Below are positions 7,501-13,766 of a stretch of 14,143 bases of DNA, piece by piece. The notes under the pieces are model-generated. The model saw only the letters and a program-made list of their open reading frames with translations. It had not been told where the DNA came from and made no database searches. The position numbers and the translations under genes are program-made. Every line of letters begins with the position of its first letter. Within the stretch, counting starts at the first letter, position 1. Source of the stretch: an uncultured Eubacteriaceae bacterium (GTDB taxonomy: Bacteria > Bacillota > Clostridia > Oscillospirales > Acutalibacteraceae); NCBI GenBank assembly GCA_937905915.1, contig CALCVR010000338.1, positions 1 through 14,143 on the forward strand, given 5' to 3'.

Positions 7501-10025
7501 ATATCCCCGGCGGTTACGGCGGCGAGATCCACGAGATGCGTGAAGCCCGCCAGGTGAGAATGGGTCAGTATGGCCACAGCAACCAGCCGTCTCACCACAT
7601 CCCTTATATGTACAACTACGCAGGCCAGCCCTATAAGACCCAAGAAAAGGTCCGTGAGATCATGGATCGTCTCTATTCCGGTTACACCATTGGCCAGGGT
7701 TACTGCGGCGACGAGGATAACGGCGAGATGTCCGCTTGGTATATCTTGTCCAGCTTAGGTCTGTATCCAGTCAATATGGGCAGCGGTGAATTTGCCATCG
7801 GCTCCCCGTTGTTTGAGAAAGCCACTGTCCATCTGGAGAATGGCAAGGATTTGGTCATCAATGCTAAGAACAACAGCAGAGAAAACGTTTATGTCCAGAG
7901 CCTGGAGATGGAAGGCGAAGCTTACAACAAGACCTATTTTGATCAAGTTGACTTAGTCAACGGCGACAAAGATAACGATGGTGAAATCACCCTCGACTTT
8001 GTCATGGGTGACAAGCCCTCCACTTGGGGCACCGCAGAAGATTCCGTACCTCCTTCCATTACCACTGGCGATAAGGTTGTGGAGCCTCTGAAGGATATGA
8101 CCTCTGAGGATGCTCAGGTTGCAGAAACCGCAAATCAGTTGACTGGCGTAACCCCTGGCATCTATGTGGAAGGCCTTGCGGAAGGCGCTAAGGCTGCCAA
8201 CCTGCTGGATAACAATTCCAACAATGCTACCGCTTTTGCTGGAAACACTGGTTCGGTTACCTACTTCTTTGGCGATGGCAACGGCAAGTACATTGACATG
8301 TACACCATTACAGGCAAAGCCACCAATGCGGCTCCTACTTCTTGGACTGTATACGGCTCTAACGATGGCAACGAATGGACTGAGATCGACTCCAGATCCA
8401 ACCAAACCTTCCAGTGGGCCAACTATACCCGTCCCTTTGCAGTGGATGAGGAAAAGAGCGCTAAGTACACCTATGTAAAGATCGACTTCACCGGCGCGGA
8501 AGCTATGAACTTGGGTGAAATCGAGTTGATGGGTATTGAATCCAAATCGGTCGATAAGGCGTTCTTGCAGGCCTTTATTGATCAAGTTAACGCTATGGAC
8601 GGCAGCGCTTATGCTGATGTAACCTTCCAGGCTCTGTTGGATGCGGCAAAGGCCGCTCAGGCAGTTGTGGACAATCCGGAATCCACCCAGGAAGATTATG
8701 TCGAGGCTTACCAGTCTGTCCAAACCGCCCTTGACAACCTGAAAGAAATCCGCGATGCCTATGCTAGACTTGAAGCAGAATCTTTCGACAACGCTTCCTC
8801 CGGCATTAAGGCAGAGAGCACTTCCGATACCAATGTTGGCGATGTAGGAAACATCGGCGGCACTGCTCCCGGCGCTTGGATTGCCTTTAAGTATGTTGAC
8901 TTCGGAACCGTTGGAGCAGAGAAGGTTTCCGTCAACTATGCAGGCGTTATCGCCGACTGCCCCAACGCTCATATGGAAGTCCGTTTGGACTCCGTAGACG
9001 GCGAAGTGATTGCCGATATCCAGACTCCTCCCTCGGAAGGCGCTTGGAAGAACTACATGCTCGCCACCGCTGATCTGACCAAGAAAGTCACCGGCCAGCA
9101 TGATGTCTATGTTGTCCTCCATAGTACTGGTAAACACGTCGCCAACATCGACTACTTCCAGTTCACCGAGGCTGAAAACACAGATGCTCCTACAGAAGAA
9201 AGCATCGCCGCTTTGAACGCTGCTTTGGAAGCTGCCGCTGCTTTGAATCCTGAGGACTTCACAGAAGAATCCTTCGCTAGTCTGACCGCAGCTGTGGAAA
9301 ACGGTAACGCTGTGAAGAACAATCCGGATGCTACCAATGCTATGTATGTTGATGCCACTGAGAGAATCAACACCGCTATTGAAGAGTTGGATCCTGCTGA
9401 GCCTCAGCCGTCCGGCGATATCATTTCTGCCTCTTTGGATCGCGATCCTGCGGTCTACGACGTCAATGAAGAGATCACTTTGACAGCCGTGACAAAGGAT
9501 ACCATCAGCGACGTCAATCTGCGCAATGAAAACGACAGATATATCAGCAGAACTTGGGTTAAATCTGTCAATAACGGCGACGGTACCAAGACTTGGACCA
9601 TTAAGTTCAGTGTGGGTACCGCTGGTGAGAACCGCACCATGAGCTTGTATACCCGCACCATGGGTTCCTCTTATGAGGATTCTGGTATGGATATTACCAT
9701 GACCATTGCCAACCCGGAATACAATGGAATGGTGCTAAGCGTTGAGAACGCTGCTTCTGCCAAAGTGAACGAAGAGTTCGCTGCTACCATTACAACTACC
9801 GGAGATGTGGAAGATATCCGTGTTCTCAATGAAAGAGGCAATGTGATCAGTCTCTTGAGCAAGGATGCCACGGTAGACGAAGAGACAGGCACTAAGACTT
9901 GGAATGTTACACTGTCTGTTGGAAGCGCTGGTAATAACCGCATCTTTAGCGTAGTCACCGTCAATCCCTATACTGGCAAGGTTGTAGACAATGGCATGAC
10001 CATGCAGGTTTCCATCACAAAGTAA
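4569..10025 (+). CDS. Secreted multidomain GH92 alpha-mannosidase
   Basis: This is a predicted exo-acting, calcium-dependent alpha-mannosidase acting outside the cell, probably on host N-glycans or fungal mannan. I chose the ATG at 4569 (1818 residues) because AGGAGG (4556-4561) lies 7 nt upstream and a signal peptide follows at once: basic KLKR, a hydrophobic stretch, and cleavage near Ala28 (LPAAA/EDP). Domains in order: discoidin/F5-8 C about 82-213; beta-rich linker domain about 215-410; GH92 N-terminal beta-sandwich from about 412; GH92 (alpha/alpha)6 catalytic domain about 655-1165; second F5/8 C about 1185-1322; FIVAR about 1328-1393; CBM6-like about 1399-1532; FIVAR about 1540-1609; two related Ig-like repeats 1618-1818. 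Family motifs are WDTYR (735-739), YTETNAW with putative acid Glu937, NQPSHHIPYMYNYAGQP, and GDEDNGEMSAW with putative base Asp1050. There is no LPXTG, SLH or dockerin motif. The gene is monocistronic. Linkage specificity cannot be read from the sequence. Confidence 0.93.
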   Translation: MKLKRILAVVLSTTMALSTAAFALPAAAEDPVVGGSFSSSFEEGDASPLENTVEYSADGKAMTENVTKKGAGEGLVGKKKAKSVTAPKAYNDHEIADNLLDDNAGSKYLTTSNRPFNIDFEMSEPTTIRVYSITSANDAPERDPKSWTLYGSVDGSEWVQLDKQENQKFADRYVRNTYEIKNETAYTYYRVTVEANGSGSMTQIGDITFGTNDPADDQAAAIGMGAEVLGGPGSTWNSTTGKGFTGSKTYTVSGTHEGSGRAYSHNVVYDNLNIPVSADTQLSYKVFPQFDGDYDYEYTSTYVAVDLQFEDGTYLSDLMAVDQYGNKMDAQSQGDSKFLLMRQWNHVYSNIGQVAAGKTIKKILINYDKASNATTTTNEEGEEVPANASFEALFDDIDIKDVAPVEHARKSDYVSILRGTQSSGSFSRGLNGALVTVPHSFNFWAPTTNSGQASMYTYQPGNTFKHISTSHVASHWIGDRGNYTFMVNTSIDASNSNSVGVNERAASFSHDNEVAKAHYYKVAFDEGSAASGATLELAPTNHAAMMRFTFDENVENRNVILDCVTRDADLKFSEDGKTFTAAVKENSNGMGTMYVYGEFSVAPELDKITNAKSGQGVVSFADGTNEVTLKVATSFISADQAKHNMDLEIAKEDTFDDIKEMAQSQWDDKLDIIDVEGATENQLTTLYSNMYRLFAYPNLMSENVGTNEEPQWQYRSPYNDKGVVDGTFYYNNGFWDTYRTTWAAYALLTPSKNTELLNGLVQHYNDEGWVPRWIAPAGVNSMVGTSSDVIFGDALLRGQEFDYETAYDAALRNASAVSSKSQNGRQNINQSIFYGYTGANNGEGMSWGLEGFINDAGIANMAKAMMDKMEDKNSEEYQKLNDEYIYFTSRATNYVNYFKYNDNGDGDGWFKGKNYNGTWQTNDDSFNPKSWGGQYTETNAWNMAFTAPQDGQGLANLYGGRDGLAAKLDAFFNEDTTYIPGGYGGEIHEMREARQVRMGQYGHSNQPSHHIPYMYNYAGQPYKTQEKVREIMDRLYSGYTIGQGYCGDEDNGEMSAWYILSSLGLYPVNMGSGEFAIGSPLFEKATVHLENGKDLVINAKNNSRENVYVQSLEMEGEAYNKTYFDQVDLVNGDKDNDGEITLDFVMGDKPSTWGTAEDSVPPSITTGDKVVEPLKDMTSEDAQVAETANQLTGVTPGIYVEGLAEGAKAANLLDNNSNNATAFAGNTGSVTYFFGDGNGKYIDMYTITGKATNAAPTSWTVYGSNDGNEWTEIDSRSNQTFQWANYTRPFAVDEEKSAKYTYVKIDFTGAEAMNLGEIELMGIESKSVDKAFLQAFIDQVNAMDGSAYADVTFQALLDAAKAAQAVVDNPESTQEDYVEAYQSVQTALDNLKEIRDAYARLEAESFDNASSGIKAESTSDTNVGDVGNIGGTAPGAWIAFKYVDFGTVGAEKVSVNYAGVIADCPNAHMEVRLDSVDGEVIADIQTPPSEGAWKNYMLATADLTKKVTGQHDVYVVLHSTGKHVANIDYFQFTEAENTDAPTEESIAALNAALEAAAALNPEDFTEESFASLTAAVENGNAVKNNPDATNAMYVDATERINTAIEELDPAEPQPSGDIISASLDRDPAVYDVNEEITLTAVTKDTISDVNLRNENDRYISRTWVKSVNNGDGTKTWTIKFSVGTAGENRTMSLYTRTMGSSYEDSGMDITMTIANPEYNGMVLSVENAASAKVNEEFAATITTTGDVEDIRVLNERGNVISLLSKDATVDEETGTKTWNVTLSVGSAGNNRIFSVVTVNPYTGKVVDNGMTMQVSITK
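9420..10022 (+). repeat. Tandem Ig-like protein repeats at the mannosidase C-terminus
   Basis: Two adjacent segments of about 100 residues (1618-1720 and 1721-1818) share a pattern: VNEE near the start, a charged NE/NERG turn, GTKTW in the middle, SVGxAGxNR after it, and a final GM followed by a beta strand. The pattern of alternating hydrophobic residues suggests beta-sandwich modules. They lie where cell-surface anchoring or carbohydrate-binding modules usually sit. I do not recognise a named family with certainty. Confidence 0.7.
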
Positions 10026-10051
10026 GAGAAGCAAAAAGCTTAACTTATCAT

Positions 10052-10100
10052 GAAGAAGGGCCCTTCGGCTTTGGTCGGAGGGCTCTTCCTTTTATTTTTT
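10052..10100 (+). terminator. Intrinsic terminator of the mannosidase gene
   Basis: GAAGA, a three-base AGG bulge, then GCCCTTCGGC pairs across a TTTG loop with GTCGGAGGGC and TCTTC (two G-U wobbles), followed by CCTTTTATTTTTT. It begins 27 nt after the stop codon at 10025 and separates this gene from the trp promoter. Confidence 0.88.
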
Positions 10101-10153
10101 GTAAGACAAATAAAGCGGACAAGCTTTTCAAGTTAAATATTTTAATAGGGCTC

Positions 10154-10182
10154 TTGAAAAATAGAGGAAAGTATGATACACT
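10154..10182 (+). promoter_or_regulatory. Promoter of the T-box/trp operon
   Basis: TTGAAA (10154-10159) and TACACT (10177-10182) are 17 bp apart, and TGA directly before the -10 makes it an extended -10 element. Transcription would start near 10189, at the base of the T-box leader. Confidence 0.65.
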
Positions 10183-10188
10183 AAATCT

Positions 10189-10480
10189 ATATTCAAAACC
10201 GTTGATTCAGATTGGCAGTGCAGTAATCTGATTTCAGAGAGCCGGCGATGGTGGAAACCCGGCATTGGATCTGTGCAATTGCCGTTGGGCTGATGAGGGC
10301 GGGGCGAACGCCATATTTTTGTTGATACAAATGGTTAGTAGATCCCGACGTTTCTCCTACGTTACAAGGGTGAGGGTGTGATTGCACCTGCAAAGTGGGT
10401 ATTTTGAATACCAATAAAGGTGGTACCGCAGGCTATGAGTGCAGCTTGTCCTTTTGATAAGGGCAAGCTGTTTTTATTTT
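10189..10480 (+). promoter_or_regulatory. T-box riboswitch leader, probably sensing tRNA-Trp
   Basis: T-box leaders bind an uncharged tRNA through a specifier codon and its free NCCA end, which stabilises an antiterminator. The T-box core AAAGGTGGTACCGC (10416-10429) is clear. Stem I shows AGAGAGCCGG (10236 onward) with GGTGG in the apical loop and CCGGC closing it; ATCTGAT (10225-10231) pairs with ATTGGAT (10264-10270) with two wobbles. A small hairpin GGTATT/AATACC (10398-10412) fits Stem III. The best specifier is UGG at 10286-10288, about 32 nt after the apical GGTGG, in the 3' strand of Stem I; another UGG at 10266-10268 lies inside a helix and is less likely. AAAGG (10416-10420) can pair with CCTTT (10450-10454) to form the antiterminator, excluding the terminator. 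The downstream trp genes support tryptophan as the signal. The T-box variable base is U, which fits tRNA-Trp only by wobble. Confidence 0.9.
10442..10480 (+). terminator. T-box-controlled intrinsic terminator (attenuator)
   Basis: CAGCTTGTCCTT pairs with AAGGGCAAGCTG (one G-U wobble) around a short loop, followed by TTTTTATTTT. Its 5' arm contains the CCTTT needed for the antiterminator, so the two folds exclude each other. It would stop transcription before trpD when tRNA-Trp is charged. Confidence 0.88.
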
Positions 10481-10547
10481 GCTTCAAAATCCCCATTCCC
10501 CGATGACTGGAATGTGATGTCAACGGAATATTTGGGAGGTAATGATC

Positions 10548-11561
10548 ATGATCAAATCGGCAATCCAAAAACTGGTGTTAAAACAAGATCTGACCAAAGA
10601 GGAAGCTATGCAGGCCATGGATATGGTATTGGACAATGGTGCGACATACGCTCAAATCAGCGCATTTCTCACAAGCCTCCGTATGAAGGGGGAGACCATC
10701 GACGAAATCACCGGATGCGCTTTGACCATGAAGCATAAAGCCGCCCATATTCATCCCACAGTATCGGGATACATTGATCTGGTAGGTACCGGCGGCGATG
10801 GCATTAATACTTTTAATATTTCTACAACATCGGCATTTGTAGTGGCAGCAGCAGGCGTCCCGGTAGCAAAGCACGGCAACCGTGCCATCTCCAGCCGCAG
10901 CGGCAGCGTGGATCTGCTGGAGGCGCTGGGCGTTAACGTTATGCTGGAACCCGAACAGGTAGAACAATGCGTAGAAGCCATTGGACTGGGTTTTATGTTT
11001 GCAAAAACCTTCCACAAGTCTATGAAACAGGCGGCTTTGGTACGAAGCGAGCTTGGAATACGCACCATCTTTAATATTTTAGGACCAATCTCCAATCCTT
11101 CGGACGCCAAGACACAGGTTATCGGAGTGTTTGATAAAGATCTCACCAATCCGTTGGCCCATGCCATGATGAATATGGGGGTGGAACGGGGATTTGTGAT
11201 GAACTGCGAAGGGATCGATGAATTTGCCACAGTAGGTCCCAACCGTGTGTCTGAAATTAAGGATGGTCTTGTCATGGACTACGTGCTGCCGCCGGAACAT
11301 TTTGGATTTGAACGGGCATCTGTAAAGGATATCTGCGGCGGGACAGCAGTGGAAAACGCCCAGATAACAAGGGATATTTTAAGCGGTTCCAAAGGTGCCA
11401 AACGGGATACCGTCCTGCTCAACGCCGGCGCATCTATTTATGCCGGTCGGAAAGCCGATACGATCGCCCAGGGGATTGAGATGGCCCGGGAAGCCATCGA
11501 TTCCGGTGCCGCTTTGAAAAAACTGGAACTGGTTATTGAGATGAGCAACAGCATTGCATAA
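10548..11561 (+). CDS. trpD: Anthranilate phosphoribosyltransferase
   Basis: TrpD joins anthranilate and PRPP to form phosphoribosyl-anthranilate, the first step of the pathway encoded here. There are two candidate ATGs, 10542 and 10548; I prefer 10548 (337 residues) because GGGAGG at 10534-10539 sits 8 nt before it but only 2 nt before the other. Conserved features are GTGGDG from Gly80 (PRPP pyrophosphate binding), NISTTSAFVVAAAG, KHGNR from Lys108, SRSGSVDLLEALG, and RTIFNILGPISNP. Length is that of the stand-alone enzyme; no glutaminase (TrpG) domain is fused. It is the first gene after the T-box leader; trpE and trpG are not upstream. trpC follows after 13 nt. Confidence 0.97.
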   Translation: MIKSAIQKLVLKQDLTKEEAMQAMDMVLDNGATYAQISAFLTSLRMKGETIDEITGCALTMKHKAAHIHPTVSGYIDLVGTGGDGINTFNISTTSAFVVAAAGVPVAKHGNRAISSRSGSVDLLEALGVNVMLEPEQVEQCVEAIGLGFMFAKTFHKSMKQAALVRSELGIRTIFNILGPISNPSDAKTQVIGVFDKDLTNPLAHAMMNMGVERGFVMNCEGIDEFATVGPNRVSEIKDGLVMDYVLPPEHFGFERASVKDICGGTAVENAQITRDILSGSKGAKRDTVLLNAGASIYAGRKADTIAQGIEMAREAIDSGAALKKLELVIEMSNSIA

Positions 11562-11574
11562 GGGAGGAATCGGG

Positions 11575-12360
11575 ATGATTCTGGATGAGATTGTAGCCAA
11601 AAAGGAAATAAGACTGCGGAAACGGATGGAGAAAATTTCACTTTTAGACCTGCAAAGACAGGCGGAAAATCACCCGAGGACGCCTCTTGATTTTGCAGGA
11701 AGTTTAAAACTCCCGGAAAAACTGTCCATTATTGCGGAGGTCAAAAAGGCATCTCCTTCCAAAGGGGTAATCCGATCTGTATTTAATCCGATTGATATTG
11801 CAAATAGTTATTTAAAATCTGACGTACAGGCCATGTCGGTTCTCACCGAAGAGGACTATTTCCAGGGAAATGATTCCTATTTGCAGTCCATCCACAGGAT
11901 TTCATCCATCCCATTGCTGCGCAAAGACTTTATCGTGTCGGAATATCAAATTTATGAGTCCTATCTTTTCGGGGCCGATGCAATCCTTTTAATCGCTGCT
12001 ATTTTGGATCAAAAGCAGTTGACGAGCTTTCAAACCATAGCGAAAAATTTAGGCCTTGCCTGTCTGGTGGAAGTCCACGACAAAGAGGAGCTAGAGCGTG
12101 TCTTGGACACGGAAGCGCCGGTTGTGGGCATTAACAATCGAAATTTGCGCACCTTTGAAGTGACCCTGCGAACAAGTGAAAACCTCATCCCGCATATTCC
12201 CAAGGAGCGATGTGTCGTAGCGGAAAGCGGAATCGGGACAGCCCAGGACGCCGCGTTGCTCCATTCTATGGGCGCCGACGCTATTTTAGTAGGAGAGACC
12301 TTTATGCGGTCGGAGGATATTCCTGGAGCTGTGAAAAGGCTGCGGGGTGAGATGCGGTGA
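11575..12360 (+). CDS. trpC: Indole-3-glycerol phosphate synthase
   Basis: TrpC closes the indole ring, decarboxylating carboxyphenylamino-deoxyribulose phosphate to indole-3-glycerol phosphate. The start is the ATG at 11575 (MILDEIVAKKEIRLRKR, 261 residues), placed after a GGGAGG site that begins just after the trpD stop; an in-frame ATG at 11554 lies within trpD and lacks a site. The TIM-barrel motifs are intact: IAEVKKASPSKG with Glu55 and Lys57, LRKDF with the likely catalytic acid Lys117, GINNRNL, AESGI, and the phosphate-binding ILVGE near the end. It is a stand-alone enzyme, not fused to TrpF as in enteric bacteria. Its TGA overlaps the trpF GTG start by 4 bp (GTGA). Confidence 0.97.
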   Translation: MILDEIVAKKEIRLRKRMEKISLLDLQRQAENHPRTPLDFAGSLKLPEKLSIIAEVKKASPSKGVIRSVFNPIDIANSYLKSDVQAMSVLTEEDYFQGNDSYLQSIHRISSIPLLRKDFIVSEYQIYESYLFGADAILLIAAILDQKQLTSFQTIAKNLGLACLVEVHDKEELERVLDTEAPVVGINNRNLRTFEVTLRTSENLIPHIPKERCVVAESGIGTAQDAALLHSMGADAILVGETFMRSEDIPGAVKRLRGEMR

Positions 12361-12977
12361 TTTCGGTAAAGATATGCGGGTTAACCTGTCGGGAGGATAT
12401 GGATGCTGTCAACCGCTTTGCGCCGGACTACGCTGGATTTGTATTTGCCCCCAGCCGCCGGCAGGTTTCACCGGAAACGGCCAGGAGCCTGATCCGCGGT
12501 TTAGCGGACGGGGTTCTGCCAGTGGGGGGGTTTGTCAATGAGGCGCCCCAGCGTGTGGCCTTTGTCGCCGCCATGTGCGGACTTAAGGTAATACAGCTCC
12601 ACGGCGATGAGGATGCCGATGTGCAAGAGGAAGTCAAAAGATTGACCGGCCGGGAGGTTTGGAAGGCTGTCCGCGTTCAGGACGAAAAATCTCTCTTGGA
12701 AGTAAGCCGCGGGAAGGCCCATCGATATCTGCTGGACGCGTATCATCCAGAGCAGCGGGGCGGATGTGGCCAGACCTTTGATTGGTCTTTGTTAAAAGAA
12801 ATACCGTCGGAAAAGATCATGCTGGCCGGAGGGCTTACTACAGCAAATGTAGTCCAGGCTATGCGGGCTGTAAAGCCTTACGGGGTAGATGTCAGCAGTG
12901 GCGTGGAAACCGACGGCCGGAAGGATCCCGAAAAAATAAAGGAATTTATTAGAATCGTGAGAGGAGAATCCATATGA
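12357..12977 (+). CDS. trpF: Phosphoribosylanthranilate isomerase
   Basis: TrpF performs the Amadori rearrangement of phosphoribosyl-anthranilate between TrpD and TrpC. The start is GTG at 12357, read as MISVKICGLT, overlapping the trpC stop by 4 bp, which suggests translational coupling. It has 206 residues, normal for the stand-alone family. The general base Cys7 (KICGLT) and general acid Asp127 (YLLDAYHP) are present, as are QLHGDE, FDW, LAGGL and the late DVSSGVE phosphate-binding motif. Its stop overlaps the trpA start by 4 bp (ATGA), leaving no room for trpB, which normally lies between them. Confidence 0.97.
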   Translation: MISVKICGLTCREDMDAVNRFAPDYAGFVFAPSRRQVSPETARSLIRGLADGVLPVGGFVNEAPQRVAFVAAMCGLKVIQLHGDEDADVQEEVKRLTGREVWKAVRVQDEKSLLEVSRGKAHRYLLDAYHPEQRGGCGQTFDWSLLKEIPSEKIMLAGGLTTANVVQAMRAVKPYGVDVSSGVETDGRKDPEKIKEFIRIVRGESI

Positions 12978-13762
12978 ATCGAATTGATAGTACATTTCAA
13001 AAGTTAAAGGAGCAAAATAAAAAGGCATTTATTACCTTTGTAGCGGCAGGAGATCCTGATCTGAACACTACAAAACGCCTTATCTTAGAGATGGAAAGAA
13101 ACGGCGTTGATATGGTGGAATTGGGCGTACCTTTTACCGATCCCATGGCCGAAGGGATCGTCATCCAAAAGGCCAACCTTCGCGCTTTGGAGCATGGCGT
13201 TTGCCTGGAAGAGATTATGGATATGGTGAAAGAACTGCGCAAAGAGACCCAGATCCCCCTTATTTATCTGATGTATTACAACAGCATTCTCAGTTTTGGA
13301 GTGGAGAAATTCTTTGATCAATGCAAAGAGGTGGGAATCGACGCCGTTATCATCCCCGATTTGCCCATTGAGGAAAGCGATGAAGTCGCTCCCTATGCAG
13401 AAAAAACCGGGGTATACCACATCAGTATGGTGGCTCCTACATCGGAGGAACGTCTCCAAATGGTGACCAAAAACGCCAAGGGATTTGTATACTGCGTCTC
13501 TTCGATGGGAGTAACCGGCATGCGGGAACAGATTACCACCAATCTGGAGCGTTATTTTGAACCCATCAACCGCATTTGCCATCTTCCAAAGTGCTTGGGA
13601 TTTGGTATCTCAACGCCGGAACAGGCCAGCCTTGTCAAGCAGTACTGCGACGGCCTTATTGTGGGAAGCGCTATTGTCAATCAGATTGGCTTGCATGATA
13701 CCCCCGATGAAAAGGTCAAGGCAGTGGGCGAACTGGTGCACAGCCTGCGGGAGGCCATCTGA
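12974..13762 (+). CDS. trpA: Tryptophan synthase alpha subunit, with Glu at the second catalytic position
   Basis: TrpA cleaves indole-3-glycerol phosphate to indole and glyceraldehyde 3-phosphate; normally the indole tunnels to TrpB and is joined to serine. The ATG at 12974 overlaps the trpF stop and follows GAGGAGAA, giving 262 residues. The barrel is complete: AGDPD near 26, VELGVPFTDP with Glu49, PDLPIEES, MVAPTS, GFVYCVSSMGVTG, FGIS and VGSAIV. The loop that normally reads DPLADGP reads DPMAEGI here, so the second catalytic Asp (position 60 in Escherichia coli numbering, also 60 here) is Glu and the following Pro is Ile. I recall Glu at this site in other clostridial TrpA proteins, so it may be a clade trait. 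No trpB is adjacent, so its partner must be encoded elsewhere or be absent. Confidence 0.95.
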   Translation: MNRIDSTFQKLKEQNKKAFITFVAAGDPDLNTTKRLILEMERNGVDMVELGVPFTDPMAEGIVIQKANLRALEHGVCLEEIMDMVKELRKETQIPLIYLMYYNSILSFGVEKFFDQCKEVGIDAVIIPDLPIEESDEVAPYAEKTGVYHISMVAPTSEERLQMVTKNAKGFVYCVSSMGVTGMREQITTNLERYFEPINRICHLPKCLGFGISTPEQASLVKQYCDGLIVGSAIVNQIGLHDTPDEKVKAVGELVHSLREAI

Positions 13763-13766
13763 GAGA

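Noticed and set aside
7953..9137. Minus-strand open frame of 394 codons inside the mannosidase gene
   Set aside because: Same codon-aligned mirror effect across the second discoidin, FIVAR and CBM6-like region.
10206..10230. Local hairpin CAGATT/AATCTG at the 5' part of the leader
   Set aside because: It competes with Stem I pairings needed for a normal T-box; probably a chance or transient fold.
10193..10568. Small open frames over the trp leader
   Set aside because: The region is explained by the T-box RNA, including its core sequence and terminator; the frames are short and resemble no protein.
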